Shown piece after piece: positions 22,149-34,900 of a stretch of DNA of 64,000 nt. The number at the start of each line of letters is the position of its first letter. Within the stretch, counting starts at the first letter, position 1. The notes below the pieces were generated by a model that was not told where the DNA came from, ran no database searches, and worked only from the letters and a program-made list of their open reading frames with translations. The position numbers were made by a program, and so were the translations under genes. Source of the stretch: Branchipolynoe longqiensis (taxonomy: Eukaryota; Annelida; Polychaeta; Phyllodocida; Polynoidae); the NCBI GenBank assembly GCA_030323885.1, contig CM059194.1, positions 25,222,780 through 25,286,779 of the forward strand, read 5' to 3'.

Positions 22149-24016
22149 CTGTTCATGAAATGACGAAATACAGACTAAAATTGAATGTTTATGACATTAG
22201 GACATAGTAGATCTTGTCAAAATATCAGCAAAAGCACCCAATCTGACTTCTTTCAATTACTATCCTATGTGCTCTATTTTGAATTTGAACAAAGATAGAT
22301 TTACAATATATATATATATGTTAATTTTAAGATAAATAAAGATGGTCAGTCAATTAAACATAATTTAACAAATCGGTTCTTAAATAGGTTAACTAGTAAG
22401 GAATTTTCTCCCCTCAAATAGTGCGGTCATTTTAGTAAATTCACCTGTTCTGATATATCAGATTATGATAGGAAGCAAAACTTCCAAAGAGCAATATTAC
22501 TCATTCATTTACACATACTGGATAAACAGAACAATGCACGAAGGAAGGGAGAGTGAATACCTGCATTACACCTCTTATGTGAGCGGACATTTTATTTTTA
22601 AAGAAAATCAAATCACAATGAAGTGTGGTTAACATTTTTTTTTACATCTAAGTAGGCGAAATTCGATTGGGAATAAAAAAGATCTCTAAATGTTTATTTC
22701 TGGGTTCTTTTAAAAGCCACAAAAATAAGAACAAGAAAACAGGTTGTCAAACGACCACAGCTGTGCAATTCTGCTACATATATATGGGATGTTTTTTTGT
22801 GTAAGATAGCCCCCCTATTAACACATCACTCACTGTTTGTTTTGTTTGTTGTTGGAATTCTAGGTCCCAGGAACATCTTAGCTCATATCAGGACGGGTAC
22901 CGACTTGTGACTGTGCACTCATGGTGACTTTATAGTGCTGCCCCACTGGGAAATCAGGTCACCAGCACCATGACCTGATAACCCCATCAATCACATTATC
23001 CTTACACTGAGCTAACCAGTCCTTGCCCTATCCTATATATGCAAAGCACCAAGTATCAATTTTGTATGTCATTAGTTTGACTCGAGCGGGAATCAAACTC
23101 CCGATCTCCCACACGGGAGGCTTGTGCTCTACCGATTCGGCCACCCCGTTCGGTTACGCACTGTCAGTGGTAGGTCTCTTCTCATGGGTTGTGTCACTAG
23201 ACCTGGGATTACTTACGTTGAATCAATGTTATTGTTGGTGGCGTACCCGCGTCAGGCCTCACCCCAGGGACAGCGATTTGAAGTTGGCCATTTGGGACTT
23301 GTGTTGACTGCTGTCCCAGCTGCTGAAGCAATTCTATCAAATTGATAGGCTTTCCTTGTTGCTGCTGCTGCAACTGTTGCTGCTGCTGTAATTGCTGTTG
23401 CTGTTGTAGCTGCTGCTGCTTAAGCTGTTCTTGCTGTTGTTCTTGCTGCTGCTTAAGCTGTTGCTGCTGTTGTAGAAGCTGTTCAACAACTATATGTTGG
23501 ACCGACTGACTTTGGTGTTGAAGAGGCGCATTCTGCTGTATTGGCGTCGGTTGGGACTGCGTCTTGGCGATTTGTGGGCTACTCTGAAGCAGCTGCGCAA
23601 GCGGACTCACAATGCTGAATCCTGTCGAGTTGCTTGCCTGACTAACTTGTATCGGTGTCTGCAGTGATTGGCTTGTCACCACCAAACCAGTCGTCGTGTG
23701 GTGGCCAGTTGTGGTCGGCGTAGTTGCATACACTGCATGCGGACCTGCTGTAGTTCTTGCATTAATCACGCTTTCCTGTGTGCTCAGTGTATAGAGACCT
23801 TGTGTCGGCATTAGTGTGAATTGCTGTTGCTGCGTTTTCTCGACAGTCTGCTGAGAAGCTTGGTAGTTCTGCAGCTGTGTTTGTATGTTAACAGCATTGT
23901 GCTGCTGTGTCAATGTTGATGGCTGTTGAGACTGTGAGGGAGGAGTAGGCTGTTGTGTCGCCTGTGTTTGCAAGTGAATTTGCTGTACATTCATTTGTTG
24001 CTTGTCATCTTGTTGT

Positions 24017-24051
<35 letters not shown>

Positions 24052-25909
24052 TTGCTGCTGCTGCTGTTGCTGCTGCTGCTGTTGCTGAACACATTGCTGA
24101 AGCTGTGACAGTAATGCTTCATTAGACTGTCCCGTGCCAGACTGACTGATGACAAACAAGGGTTGATTTGTTGCATTCATACTAGTTAAGGATGTGTTAT
24201 TGAGCTGATTCAGCTGAGAGAGACCAGACTGCTGGGAGACCTGTGTCTTAAATACAGCTGTACCAAACAACTGTGCTGGTTGCTTGGGTGGCTGGGGTAG
24301 TATTGGTACCTGTGGTTGTGATTGCACAGTTGTAGTCGATGTTACTTGCTGACATGTCACCTGCATTGGCTGGATATCTCTTTCCTTGTGTTGCTGAACA
24401 ATCATCTCTTGCTGCTGTTGTTGCTGTTGCTGCTGGAAATACGACTCAATAGTATGGTTCGAAGCTGGCTGCAGAGGTACCTGTGATTCTGTTGTTGCAC
24501 AGTGTGGAGTGGGCATCGCAGGTGCCTGATGGACCGTTTGTTCATGGGACGTCTGCACAATCATTGGCTCATGCTGTGGAGGATTTTTGAGTGAAGCTGG
24601 TTCTTTGCTAACTTCTGCGTTCAGCATGGCAGTAGATGTAGTCTGACCAGTGCTATGTGAATTGTGACCGGTCTCCTCCATCAGCTTCTGCAGTTCTAGC
24701 TGGAGTTCACTTGGTGTTAGCACATTCTTCATTGAATCAGAAGTCTTTTGTGTCAAGGTTGCCTGTGGAATGTGTGAGACCTGGCCTTGACCTTTCTCAA
24801 GCTGCTGGATCGAGCTCTGCACTTGTTGAATGGAGCTCTGCACTTGGGATATCTGCTGCAGTGGGCTGTGTATCCCTGGCGCAGCAAGCTCTGGAGGCGG
24901 GCTTTGTACCTGATGTTGCAACGGTAGCTGCACCTGCTGCAGATTACTTTGTCCTTGCTGCAGAGTGCTCTCTCCTTGCTGCATGGGGCTTTGCCCTTGC
25001 TGAATTGAGCTCTGCACTTGCTGCAGAGGGCTTTGCAATTGCTGAAGAGAGCTCTGCACTGACTGTAATGTGCTTTGCACCTGTAAAGGACTCTGTACTT
25101 GCTGTAAAGGACTTTGCACAGATGGTAGCGTGCTTTGTACCTGTTGTATTGAGTTATTTACCTGTTGCAGAGGGCTTTGTACCTGCTGCAGAGGGGCTTG
25201 CACCGGCTGCAGAGGGCTTTGTACCTGCTGCAGAGGGCTTTGCACCTGCTGCAGAGGGCTTTGCACCTGCTGCAGAGGGTTTTGCACCTGCTGCAGAGGG
25301 TTTTGCACCTGCTGCAGAGGGCTTTGCACCTGCTGCAGAGGGTTTTGCACCTGCTGCAGAGGGCTTTGCACCTGCTGCAGCGGGCTTTGCACCTGTCCCA
25401 GAGGGCTTTGCACCTGCTGCAGAGGGCTTTGCACCTGCTGCAGAGGGCTTTGCACCTGTCCCAGAGGGCTTTGCACTGGTCCCAGAGGGCTTTGCACCTG
25501 TCCCAGAGGGCTTTGCACCTGTCCCAGAGGGCTTTGCACCTGCTGCAGAGGACTTTGCACTTGCTGTAAGGAGCTTTGCACCTGCTGCAGTGGAGTCTGC
25601 AGCTGCTGTATTGGGCTATGTACCTGCTGAGTTGGACTTTGAACTGTTGACACTGGACTTGGTGCTGGTTGCAGTGGGCTCTGAACTTGCTGCATTGAGC
25701 TTGGTGGTTGTTGATGCATCAAACTGGCAACCTGTTGCACTGTTGGCGCACCTTGCACTTGCTGGTTCTGTGAGATGTGCACACTGTGCTCGATGGGACA
25801 TAGGTCAGTGTTCTCTGTATTAAAACTCAGTTGCTGAGGTTGCTGTGCTGGTATCTGATGCTGTGCCGGTATCTGCTGCAGCTGTGTTGGTATCTGTTGC
25901 TGTGGTTGT

Positions 25910-25941
<32 letters not shown>

Positions 25942-28900
25942 ATGTTGCTTTGGCCATTCTTGATTTTGGATAGGATTGCTTGGATTAGGCTCAGATATTT
26001 GAAAAAGGTTCCGTATGGGCTCAGTTTCTTGGAATGCTTCACTTCGACTTCGCTTGGCATGGGAGTGGTTGTCATAATCATCATCCTCTTGTTCATTATC
26101 TTGCTGCAACTGCTGGTGAATTTCAACTGTTTTACGACTCAAGAGTTCCTCCTTTTCCATATCTTTATTGTTATTTGAAGTGTAACTCATATGTTGCTGG
26201 CTTAGCCCGTATGATGATGTAGCTGGGCCTTCAACCAGTGCCCGCAGCTCTGGACTAAATGAATGCGAATCACTTGTCTTTGGCTGAGATGTCAGTTTAG
26301 CATTTTCTGTAGTAGAACAGTGCAAGAGCTGGGGAACAAAGCCAGTTATCTGAGCAGTTTGGTCGATTGCAGAAGTATCAATTGGAGTAATCACTAAATT
26401 AGCCTTGGAATCATTCGCGGCTTCTTCATCTTCAGCTTTCTGAATCTTTTCCATGACCACAGATGATATTACAGATCCTCCCTGTGATGCTTCCTGAAAC
26501 TGCTTGTTCAACATCACTGCAACTGTAAGATGATTTCAAAAACGCTTAAAGACACATAATTAAGAATTAAAACGAGAATTACAAAGAGCATATACACTCT
26601 ATTTGAAAAAACATTTACGGGGACATTACCTAAAGGGACGTTTTTATTATTTACTTTTAATTAATTAGCTAAGATAATGTAAATTGGCCTTCAATATTAT
26701 AATCGTGTATTATTTTGTACTGCCATGTTCTTTGCATAATACCAGCATGTCCCAATAAATGAGCCCTTTTAGCATCAAGACATAGTCAGGGTCCACACAC
26801 ATGTGAAGATATGGAATTCAAGACTATTTCAAGGCTTTTCAAGGCTGTTTTTGATAGGAATTCAAGACTATTTTCATTTGGATTTCAGGGGGGGAAAACA
26901 ATTGTGAATGGCGATTTCAGACTAATTTAGATCAGTGGGGACAGTTCAATGGAATTCAAGGCTATTCAAGACTAATTACTCAAAATAGGTTAAATTCAAG
27001 GCTTTTCAAGGCCTTGAAATGGGGAAAATGAAGTTCAAGAATTGTCAAGACTTTCCAGGCCTCAAACGGACCCTGCATAGTCTATGCTCAGCACCATTCT
27101 CTCTAGCTACCAAGAAACCAAATAAGTACCTGGTGACACAAATGCCTTGGCAGCTGTTGCAGCTTCGTCCATCTCCATCGGAACTTCTTCTGTCTTAACT
27201 GCAGTTGTCAACAGTTTCATTGCCAACGGCTTGCTCATCGACACCTGTCCTGGGGCTTTGAGGATCACTGGACAGCAGCAGACGGAATCAAAGCATTAGT
27301 ATGGAACAGTAATACAGCCGCTGGTCATGCATCACCAGACTCTACTGGCTGCATGTGCAATGTGTGTATGTGTGTGTCTGTGTGTAGGTATGTGGTATGT
27401 TTGGTCTGTGTTGGCGGTGGCTGACCATCCAATGGTCGGTGGGTTTATTTACTTGCAAATGTACAACAATCTAAGCGCTTTCTTATGGGTCAGACATGAG
27501 TCGCTGGTATTCATCTGTACAGACCCTTTAATAGAAGTATGCTACAAGTGTACAGCCAAGGGTTGGACATAATCTGACAGATAATTGAGCACTAAAATAT
27601 ATCATATTTAATTTTCATTCTTGTCTTACTATAATCATAGATAATCAACCACCAGACATCATATATGAGAAGCTGCTTCAGCTACCTGCATATACATAAT
27701 AAAATATAGATATGTAATATCTGTTTTCATTACCTTGCAATTGGCACAGGTCAAACAATGCAAACCAATGCATAAATGCTCTGAAATATGCTCGAAGCTA
27801 TAATATAAACAGGGGCTGTTTGTGCATATACAGTGTGCTGCTTCTCAGTTATCATGTTATGTGGGTATGTTCGGGTGTCTATATTCTCGTGTGTCATTGT
27901 TCACTCGGCGCCGATAGTGGAACCTGCAAAGAATTGGGTTAGGAGGCACTAGCAACGTTCTTATTATAACCCTTTGGACTGAAACCAATGACATACAACA
28001 TAACACATGCTCTTCTACAACATAGGATTATTTTATCATTCGGCCCGCCAAAACCGTAGTCATGCTTTCAAATACCAAAATTTCAGAAAATTACCATTTC
28101 CCAAATAAAATCTTCCCAATTTTTTCTTTGACTTGGCAATTTTTCTGAAACTTCAACACAAATGTGTCTTATTCCCACATCATTTAATTCAAGTATAAAT
28201 ACTATTTATTGCAACAATTAGTGGGTTTTATTTGAAGATAAAGATAAAGGAAATCCCCCAAAAGCAACTACAATATATTATTTAATGGAGAAAATCGATA
28301 AATGAAGTGATCAACAGCTACTAATTATTTTCCATATTTTCTAGTTCTAGCCTGATTGTGGTTTTAAATTGCAGATTAACAAGATTTTTCTCCTTTAAAA
28401 AAAGGTAATAAATTTGAATTCAAACAAACTTGAACATTGGCTTGGGCAGGTGGAGAGGAGTGAAGTTGAAGCAGCATATCTATCACACCCATAGCTTCCA
28501 CGTAACCGCCCCTTAGGGTAGTAATCTCCAGTGGGAAGTATACACCAACAACTCCGAGTCGAAGTACAGGTACCTGATGGTGCATTCACCACTGCTCTTA
28601 CGGCATGTGTGCCACAGATTCAATTCAATTATTTGTTTGCGAACCGAAGTTCATTTGTTGGTGCTCAGAACGCCGGACCTCCCGCAGATTCAATACCACC
28701 GGTATGTGGCTACTGCTAAGCAAGCACCACTCTACCTTTTTATCGGTTAAACTTGGCACTACTTAAAGAGTCACTCAACATTATCAACAATATTAAACAT
28801 GTTCAGACTACCACTTAATTTTAATGAATCCTTCCCACCCACCCACAGAAAAAAAAACTAAGAAGGAAATTAAAAAAGATATGGACTATTTTCTCATATT

Positions 28901-31900
28901 GTAGATGTTAGTCTCAATTAGAGGTTGTATTTACACAATGAAGGTGGACAGCCTCTAGTCACCCTCTTGTAAATTCCATTTTACTCAGCTCTTTGCAATG
29001 GGAGCTGTTTGTCATATTGTTCTGCTACATTGCTCAGCAATAGCTAATGCCTGGCAAGGGTGCCAAATTCAGTTGAGCTAATGACTGACAGGTAAGTCAC
29101 AACAGCAAATGTTTATAAACATCCATCACATGGCCAGAAACCACATGGTTCGACTCAGTAAGTGTTCTGATTGGTGGGCATAGGAGAGGGCCATAAGTGT
29201 CAAGACTGGAGGCAGCACCACATGACCTCCTGAAATAGAACACCGTCCCAAAATAGAGTGGGCAGGGTCAGGGTTTTAATTGACAACCGACCAACACCTG
29301 CTGCTGAGACCTGGCCTTTAAAAGAAAACCTGTCTGAGAAAAGCCAGGCTCACCATGAGGAAAGAAAGTAAAGAGACCCCGACCCTCATTAATTGGTTGG
29401 TTGGTTGGTTGTTGGAGTTTTACATCCTGGCAACATCTAAGGCCATATCAAGATGGGTACCGACTTGTGGTAATAACTAATGTGGGTAGCAGTGGCTCAG
29501 TGTGCGTGGCAGGATTTCGCCGATCACAGGTCTCTGGTTGGTTGGTTGTTGGAGTTTTACATACTCACAACATCTAAGGTCATATCAGGATGGGTACCGA
29601 CTTGTGACAGTGCACACTTCTGTCGACTTAATAGTCACTATCCTCACTTCCCCAACCTATAATCACTACCACACTCAGATCTAATCTCCTTATCGCTTGA
29701 ACTCAAACCCCTACGAGCAGGATAAATTTCAATGGTGAACAATTGGTGTTTCTCATTCCACTGCTCCTTGCCCTATCCTACCAGGCTAGGTAGTGACAAG
29801 TATCATTTTTTAAGTCATTGGTTTGATTTGGCCAGATCAAAACCAGGGGTTTGAATTCTATGACTTACCAAAATAGGAGGCAGGCGCTTAACTCATTCAG
29901 CCATCCCTTTCACTAACTTCCCTCACATCACCAACGAGCAATGGCTATCATACTCAAATCAAAGCCACTTGTACTTTCAGACCCTCAACCCCCACCCCAC
30001 ACAACCTTTCGCCCATCCCTTACTTTCCCAATCAACTATGACTACTACACTCAAATTGTTGCTTGACATCCTGCCCCATACCCCCATGACCTTTCACCTT
30101 TCCCTAACTGCCCTCTTCCACAACCAATTACCACTACCATACTTAAATCCAACCCCCTTGTCCCTTGATTCCCTCTCCTCCAACGACCTTTTGGCTTTCC
30201 TTCACCACCCTCTTCCACAACCACAGACCTGTGCACCCGATCTCGCAGCTTTCCATATTGTCAAAACTAATTTCCAAATTCTTGAATGACTTTCAGTAAC
30301 ACATTTACAATGAAAACCAGAAAACGAAGGAAAAGACGGGGAAAGCAAGGAAAAGCCAGGAAAAGCAGTAACTTTTAGTGTGATAAAAAATACACCAATT
30401 TCCGGAACAAAAGCAGAGAAACCGTATTTCCGTAGCTGCACAGGTCTGCAACCAACCACTACCATACTCAAATCCAACCCCCTTGTACCTTGACCCTCTC
30501 CACCCTCCAACAACCTTTCACCTTCCCCTCACCACCCTCTTCCACAACCAACAACCAATACCATACTCAAGTCCAACCTTGTCACTTGACCCCCTTTTCC
30601 TCACCACCCTCTTCCTCAACCAACAACTACGTATATTCAAATCCAACCCCCTTGTCCGATGACCATTTCTCCCCTCCAACGACCTTTCACTGTTCCCTCA
30701 CCACCCTCTTCCACAACCAACGACAACAACTACTACCATACTCAAATCCAACATCCTTGTCCCTTGACCCTCTCCACCCTTCAATGACCTTTCACCTTTC
30801 CCTCACCACCCTCTTCAACAACCAACAACCACTACATACTCAAATGTATTCCCCATGTCCTTTCAACCTTACTGACTCACTCAAACTCTTAATTCTTTCT
30901 GGGCCATTATCCTTTTATGGAGATTACAAATGTTCAATCTACCCAAAACGAATGTGTGTACATAACATATGTGCTCTCTGATCTATTCTGGGAATATAAA
31001 AAAAGGCTGCTACTAGTCACTTCGTCTGACTTACGACTGTGCTTATGTGCTATAATACTATACACAGGGCTTAGTTCCCATCTCTGCCACACCGGCGCCA
31101 CCTGCGTGTGGTAATTATCACCCCTTAACCGGAACAAAGGCTGCATGCACTAAAAGAAAACCAACGACAACAACCACTACCATACTCAAATCCAACAACC
31201 CCCTTGTCACCATTCCCTCACCGCCCTCTTTCACAACCAACAACTACTGCATACTCAAATCTACTGCCCTTGTCTTTTGAGCCTTACTGACTCACTAAAA
31301 CGCATCAATTAATTCTTTCTTGGCCATTACTCTTTTATGGAGATTACAATTGTTTGATCTACCCAAAACAAATTTGTGTACATAACTGATATATGTACTC
31401 TATAATCTATTCTGGAAATATAAACAAGGACGCTACTAAGTCACTTCTGCAGCTGCCTTAGAACTATGCTTATGTACTACACATACTATACACATGGCTT
31501 AATTCCCATCTCTGCCACATCGGCGCCCCCTGCATGTGGTAATTATCACCCATTAACTGGCGCAACAGCTGTATGCGATAAACGAAAACACACATACACA
31601 CACCACTGTAAAATAGAAACGCCCTTGATAGTTAGGTCATCTTTGCGTTTAAAGTCCCAGGAGGCAGAAATAACTTTCAAATTTCTCAAAGCTATAATAA
31701 TTGTCTTGGGAGCCATGATGCGCTAGCGAATGTACCTAAAATAATATCACAAGCCAAATCCAACAAATTGGGCAAATTCAACACCACCATCCCAACCACC
31801 CACACACACACACACAGTACAGTAATGTGTGAGTGCACTTATAATAATGTTGATAATGTTGAACAACCTCTCAGGGAGTGAGTCCTGGCATGATGGCTGG

Positions 31901-34900
31901 TCAGGGGGCTACCCGGATCCAGAAAGCGGCTTTCTACTGTGGTTCGGTGCAGTCACCAGGTACCTGAAAGACCTGAGCACACAGCTTACTAGTGCATGCT
32001 TCCTACACTCGTCATATTTAGCAATAATGAAAACTTTTTGCTGTTGTTGCTGTTGTCCGCACACAAAGTGAGTGATTGATTTATTATTTTATTTGTCGTT
32101 TTTTTTTCTTTCTTTTCGCTCTAAGTGAAAATAAAGTTTTCTTCTCTTCTTTTCTTTTTTTTTAATTGCATAGAGAAATTTTACGACAAAATGTGAAAAA
32201 CCTGCTTGTCGATGGAACAGTTTACTAGCCTGATTACTATCCCTTTACACACATGTGGGCCAATGCGAGGCATTGCCATCTGCGCACATGGATTTTCCTT
32301 CAGGGACGATCTGGCGGAAAAACAAATAAGTTAGTGACACAACCCACGGCCCCCATCAGACCACGTACACGGCACAAGGCTAGCGGGGGACGAAGCTGGG
32401 TACCACGTGCTTACTTACACTACTTTACATCCAACCTTACACCACACCACCTTAAGTAGCAGGCAAATTACCGAAGGCGATCCAACCAAACCAAATCAAA
32501 TCACGTCATACTTAAGAAAATGGATCGAATTAGATTTGTTCTTGTCTTCTATTTAAAAAAAAAGAGTAAACAACAACAAAAGTTCAATTTAATAAAAGAG
32601 CACAATGACTTTTATATCCGAAATTGAATTTTATTTCCTTGTTTTCTATTCTGAAATAGATAATGATTTTTTGTTGTCGCTGTGATTTGCGTTCCAGCTT
32701 TTCGCTATATGTTTGACTAACTAAATAGTACCCAGTGAAGCCCGTCGCAACAAAACATCAACTCATCTCCACGCACAGGGGCAGACACCCGGGCAGCAGT
32801 CATGATGGCCCCAACTCACAGGTGATTAATTATAAAACACAGAAAACAACCACTCGCCGAATTGGGTTTAGATTAGAAACATCCAAAACGAGGCGCCTCT
32901 TCAATAGTAATATAAAATATCTTAAAAAATAAATAAAAAATAAATGTTAAAGCTGCTTAGTCCGATGGTTTTAAGTTTTTGTCACTCTGTCTGAGATAAA
33001 TAAGTAGTATAGTGGGGTTCTTTCGATGCGGGAATTAAGATCGATTACGTAATTCCAGCGTCGAAAGAACCACACTTTACAACTTAAATACATTACATTT
33101 ATTGTTATAATCTACCTTTCCTTAGTTTGAAGTAACTTTTATTTTAAATGGTAATGTTTTGAAATATTTTAAATGCAAACATGTCAAATTAGTTTTGGCA
33201 AGCACGCCAAAACCATGATGCCATAGGCTTTAGCAGTAACAGGTTTGATTAAATTCCCTCAGTATTCCTTTCTATGCGGCAAGAAATGCTTAAGGGCATC
33301 GGTATCTAAGAGAAACAAATTTAAATAAATGTTTTGGTTTTGAAAATTTGATGCTTCGTCGGACTATGCAGTGTTAATATAACATTTAATTATAATTTTT
33401 GTTCTTCAGATTTCGCGCCAGAGACTAATATAATAATGAAGTGGTTTGAAAGTGGTGCCTTATCTTTGTTATAGTCTGTGCAGCATTGTTTTCGGCTGGC
33501 CTCTGCTGTTGAAATGGGTGCTACTAGCAGTAAGTCTGCTTGTTTCTGTGACGGCTGATGCAGACATCGATGTACTTTGTCGCTTAGAAGAAGCCGATTA
33601 GTATTAGCAATCCACAAAGGTCCCACCTTCGAAGGGCATTGTCGGTGGACGGGATGGGTGGGTCGACGGGGAGGGGGGGGGGGGGGATATGAGTGACCTT
33701 AGAATGACCTTGAGAAGGCTGAAGGTCATCATGACGTCGCCTGCATGTCTCAACCCCGACCTATCGGCCCTCTACAACTCACGACTGACCCGTTAATAGT
33801 TGGAGCCATGAGCCGGTCTACAGGAGGGTGGTTTCTTTTTTTTTCTTTCTTTTTCATAATTACAAGGTTTTTTTCTCCTTTTAAATTTTTTCTTCTTCAA
33901 ATATGCGATGTGTGCACATGTACCGGTCAGTCGAGAGTTAGATATGCGCAGACCCCGCAGCCAGATGTGAGGGCAGGCGAGCATCTTGCTGCTGCAGCCG
34001 CCCCGCCTGAAGAATGCAGCTTTTTTTCTAAGTGTCAATGCTCAAGGATATGAATGAAAGGTGTTGCGGCTTTGGCCATGAGGCTGCGGGGTCTCTAATC
34101 TAAACGTCGACGGAAAAGCTTGAAACACAACGGATTATCTGTGAACGGACAGTGCCACTTTGCAACCCTCGAGAAACCACTGCTCAGACCATCATAAATG
34201 CACATGTTTACCTTTCAGGAAAACCTCACGGCGACGAACCAACGCTCCAAATGGGAAAACACATGGGTTATTGGTAAAAGAGGATTTTTTGTTTGTTTTT
34301 GTAATTAAATTTTGTTTGTTTCAAAAACAAAATTGGGGCGGGGGGGAGGGGGACTATATTTCAGTAGTGGAGTGGAGTGGAGTGGAGTGGAGTGGAGTGG
34401 AGTGGAGTGGAGTGGAGTGGAGTGGGGTGGAGTGGAGTGGAGTGGAGTGGGGTGGAGTGGAGTGGAGTGGAGTGGAGTGGAGTGGAGTGGAGTGGAGTGG
34501 AGTGGAGTGGAGTGGAGTGGAGTGGAGTGGAGTGGAGTGGAGTGGAGTGGAGTGGAGTGGAGTGGAGTGGAGTGGGGTGGGATGGGGTGGAGTGGAGTGG
34601 GGTGGGATGGAGTGGAGATGGGAGTGGGGGAGCCTGGGGGCGAGAGGACAGGAAAGGGATGGCATAGGAAGGGATGGGAGGGGAAAGGAAGGGTGTGGAA
34701 CAGAGGGGAGTCTGAGGGGAGGTAAGGAAGACAGGAAAGGGATGGACGGGAGATGAAGTGTGGAGAAGGGGAAGGGGAAGGGAATGCAAAGGAAGGGAAT
34801 GCAAGGGAAGGGAATGCAAGGGAAGGGAATGCAAGGGAAGGGAATGCAAGGGAAGGGAATGCAAGGGAAGGAAAGGGAATGCAAGGGAAGGGAAGGGAAT

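Noticed and set aside
24657..25823. 388-codon plus-strand ORF rich in Ala-Glu-Gly-Phe-Ala-Pro repeats
   Set aside because: It is the antisense reading of the NFAT5 21-bp coding repeat. The minus strand has splice sites, phase continuity and family similarity.
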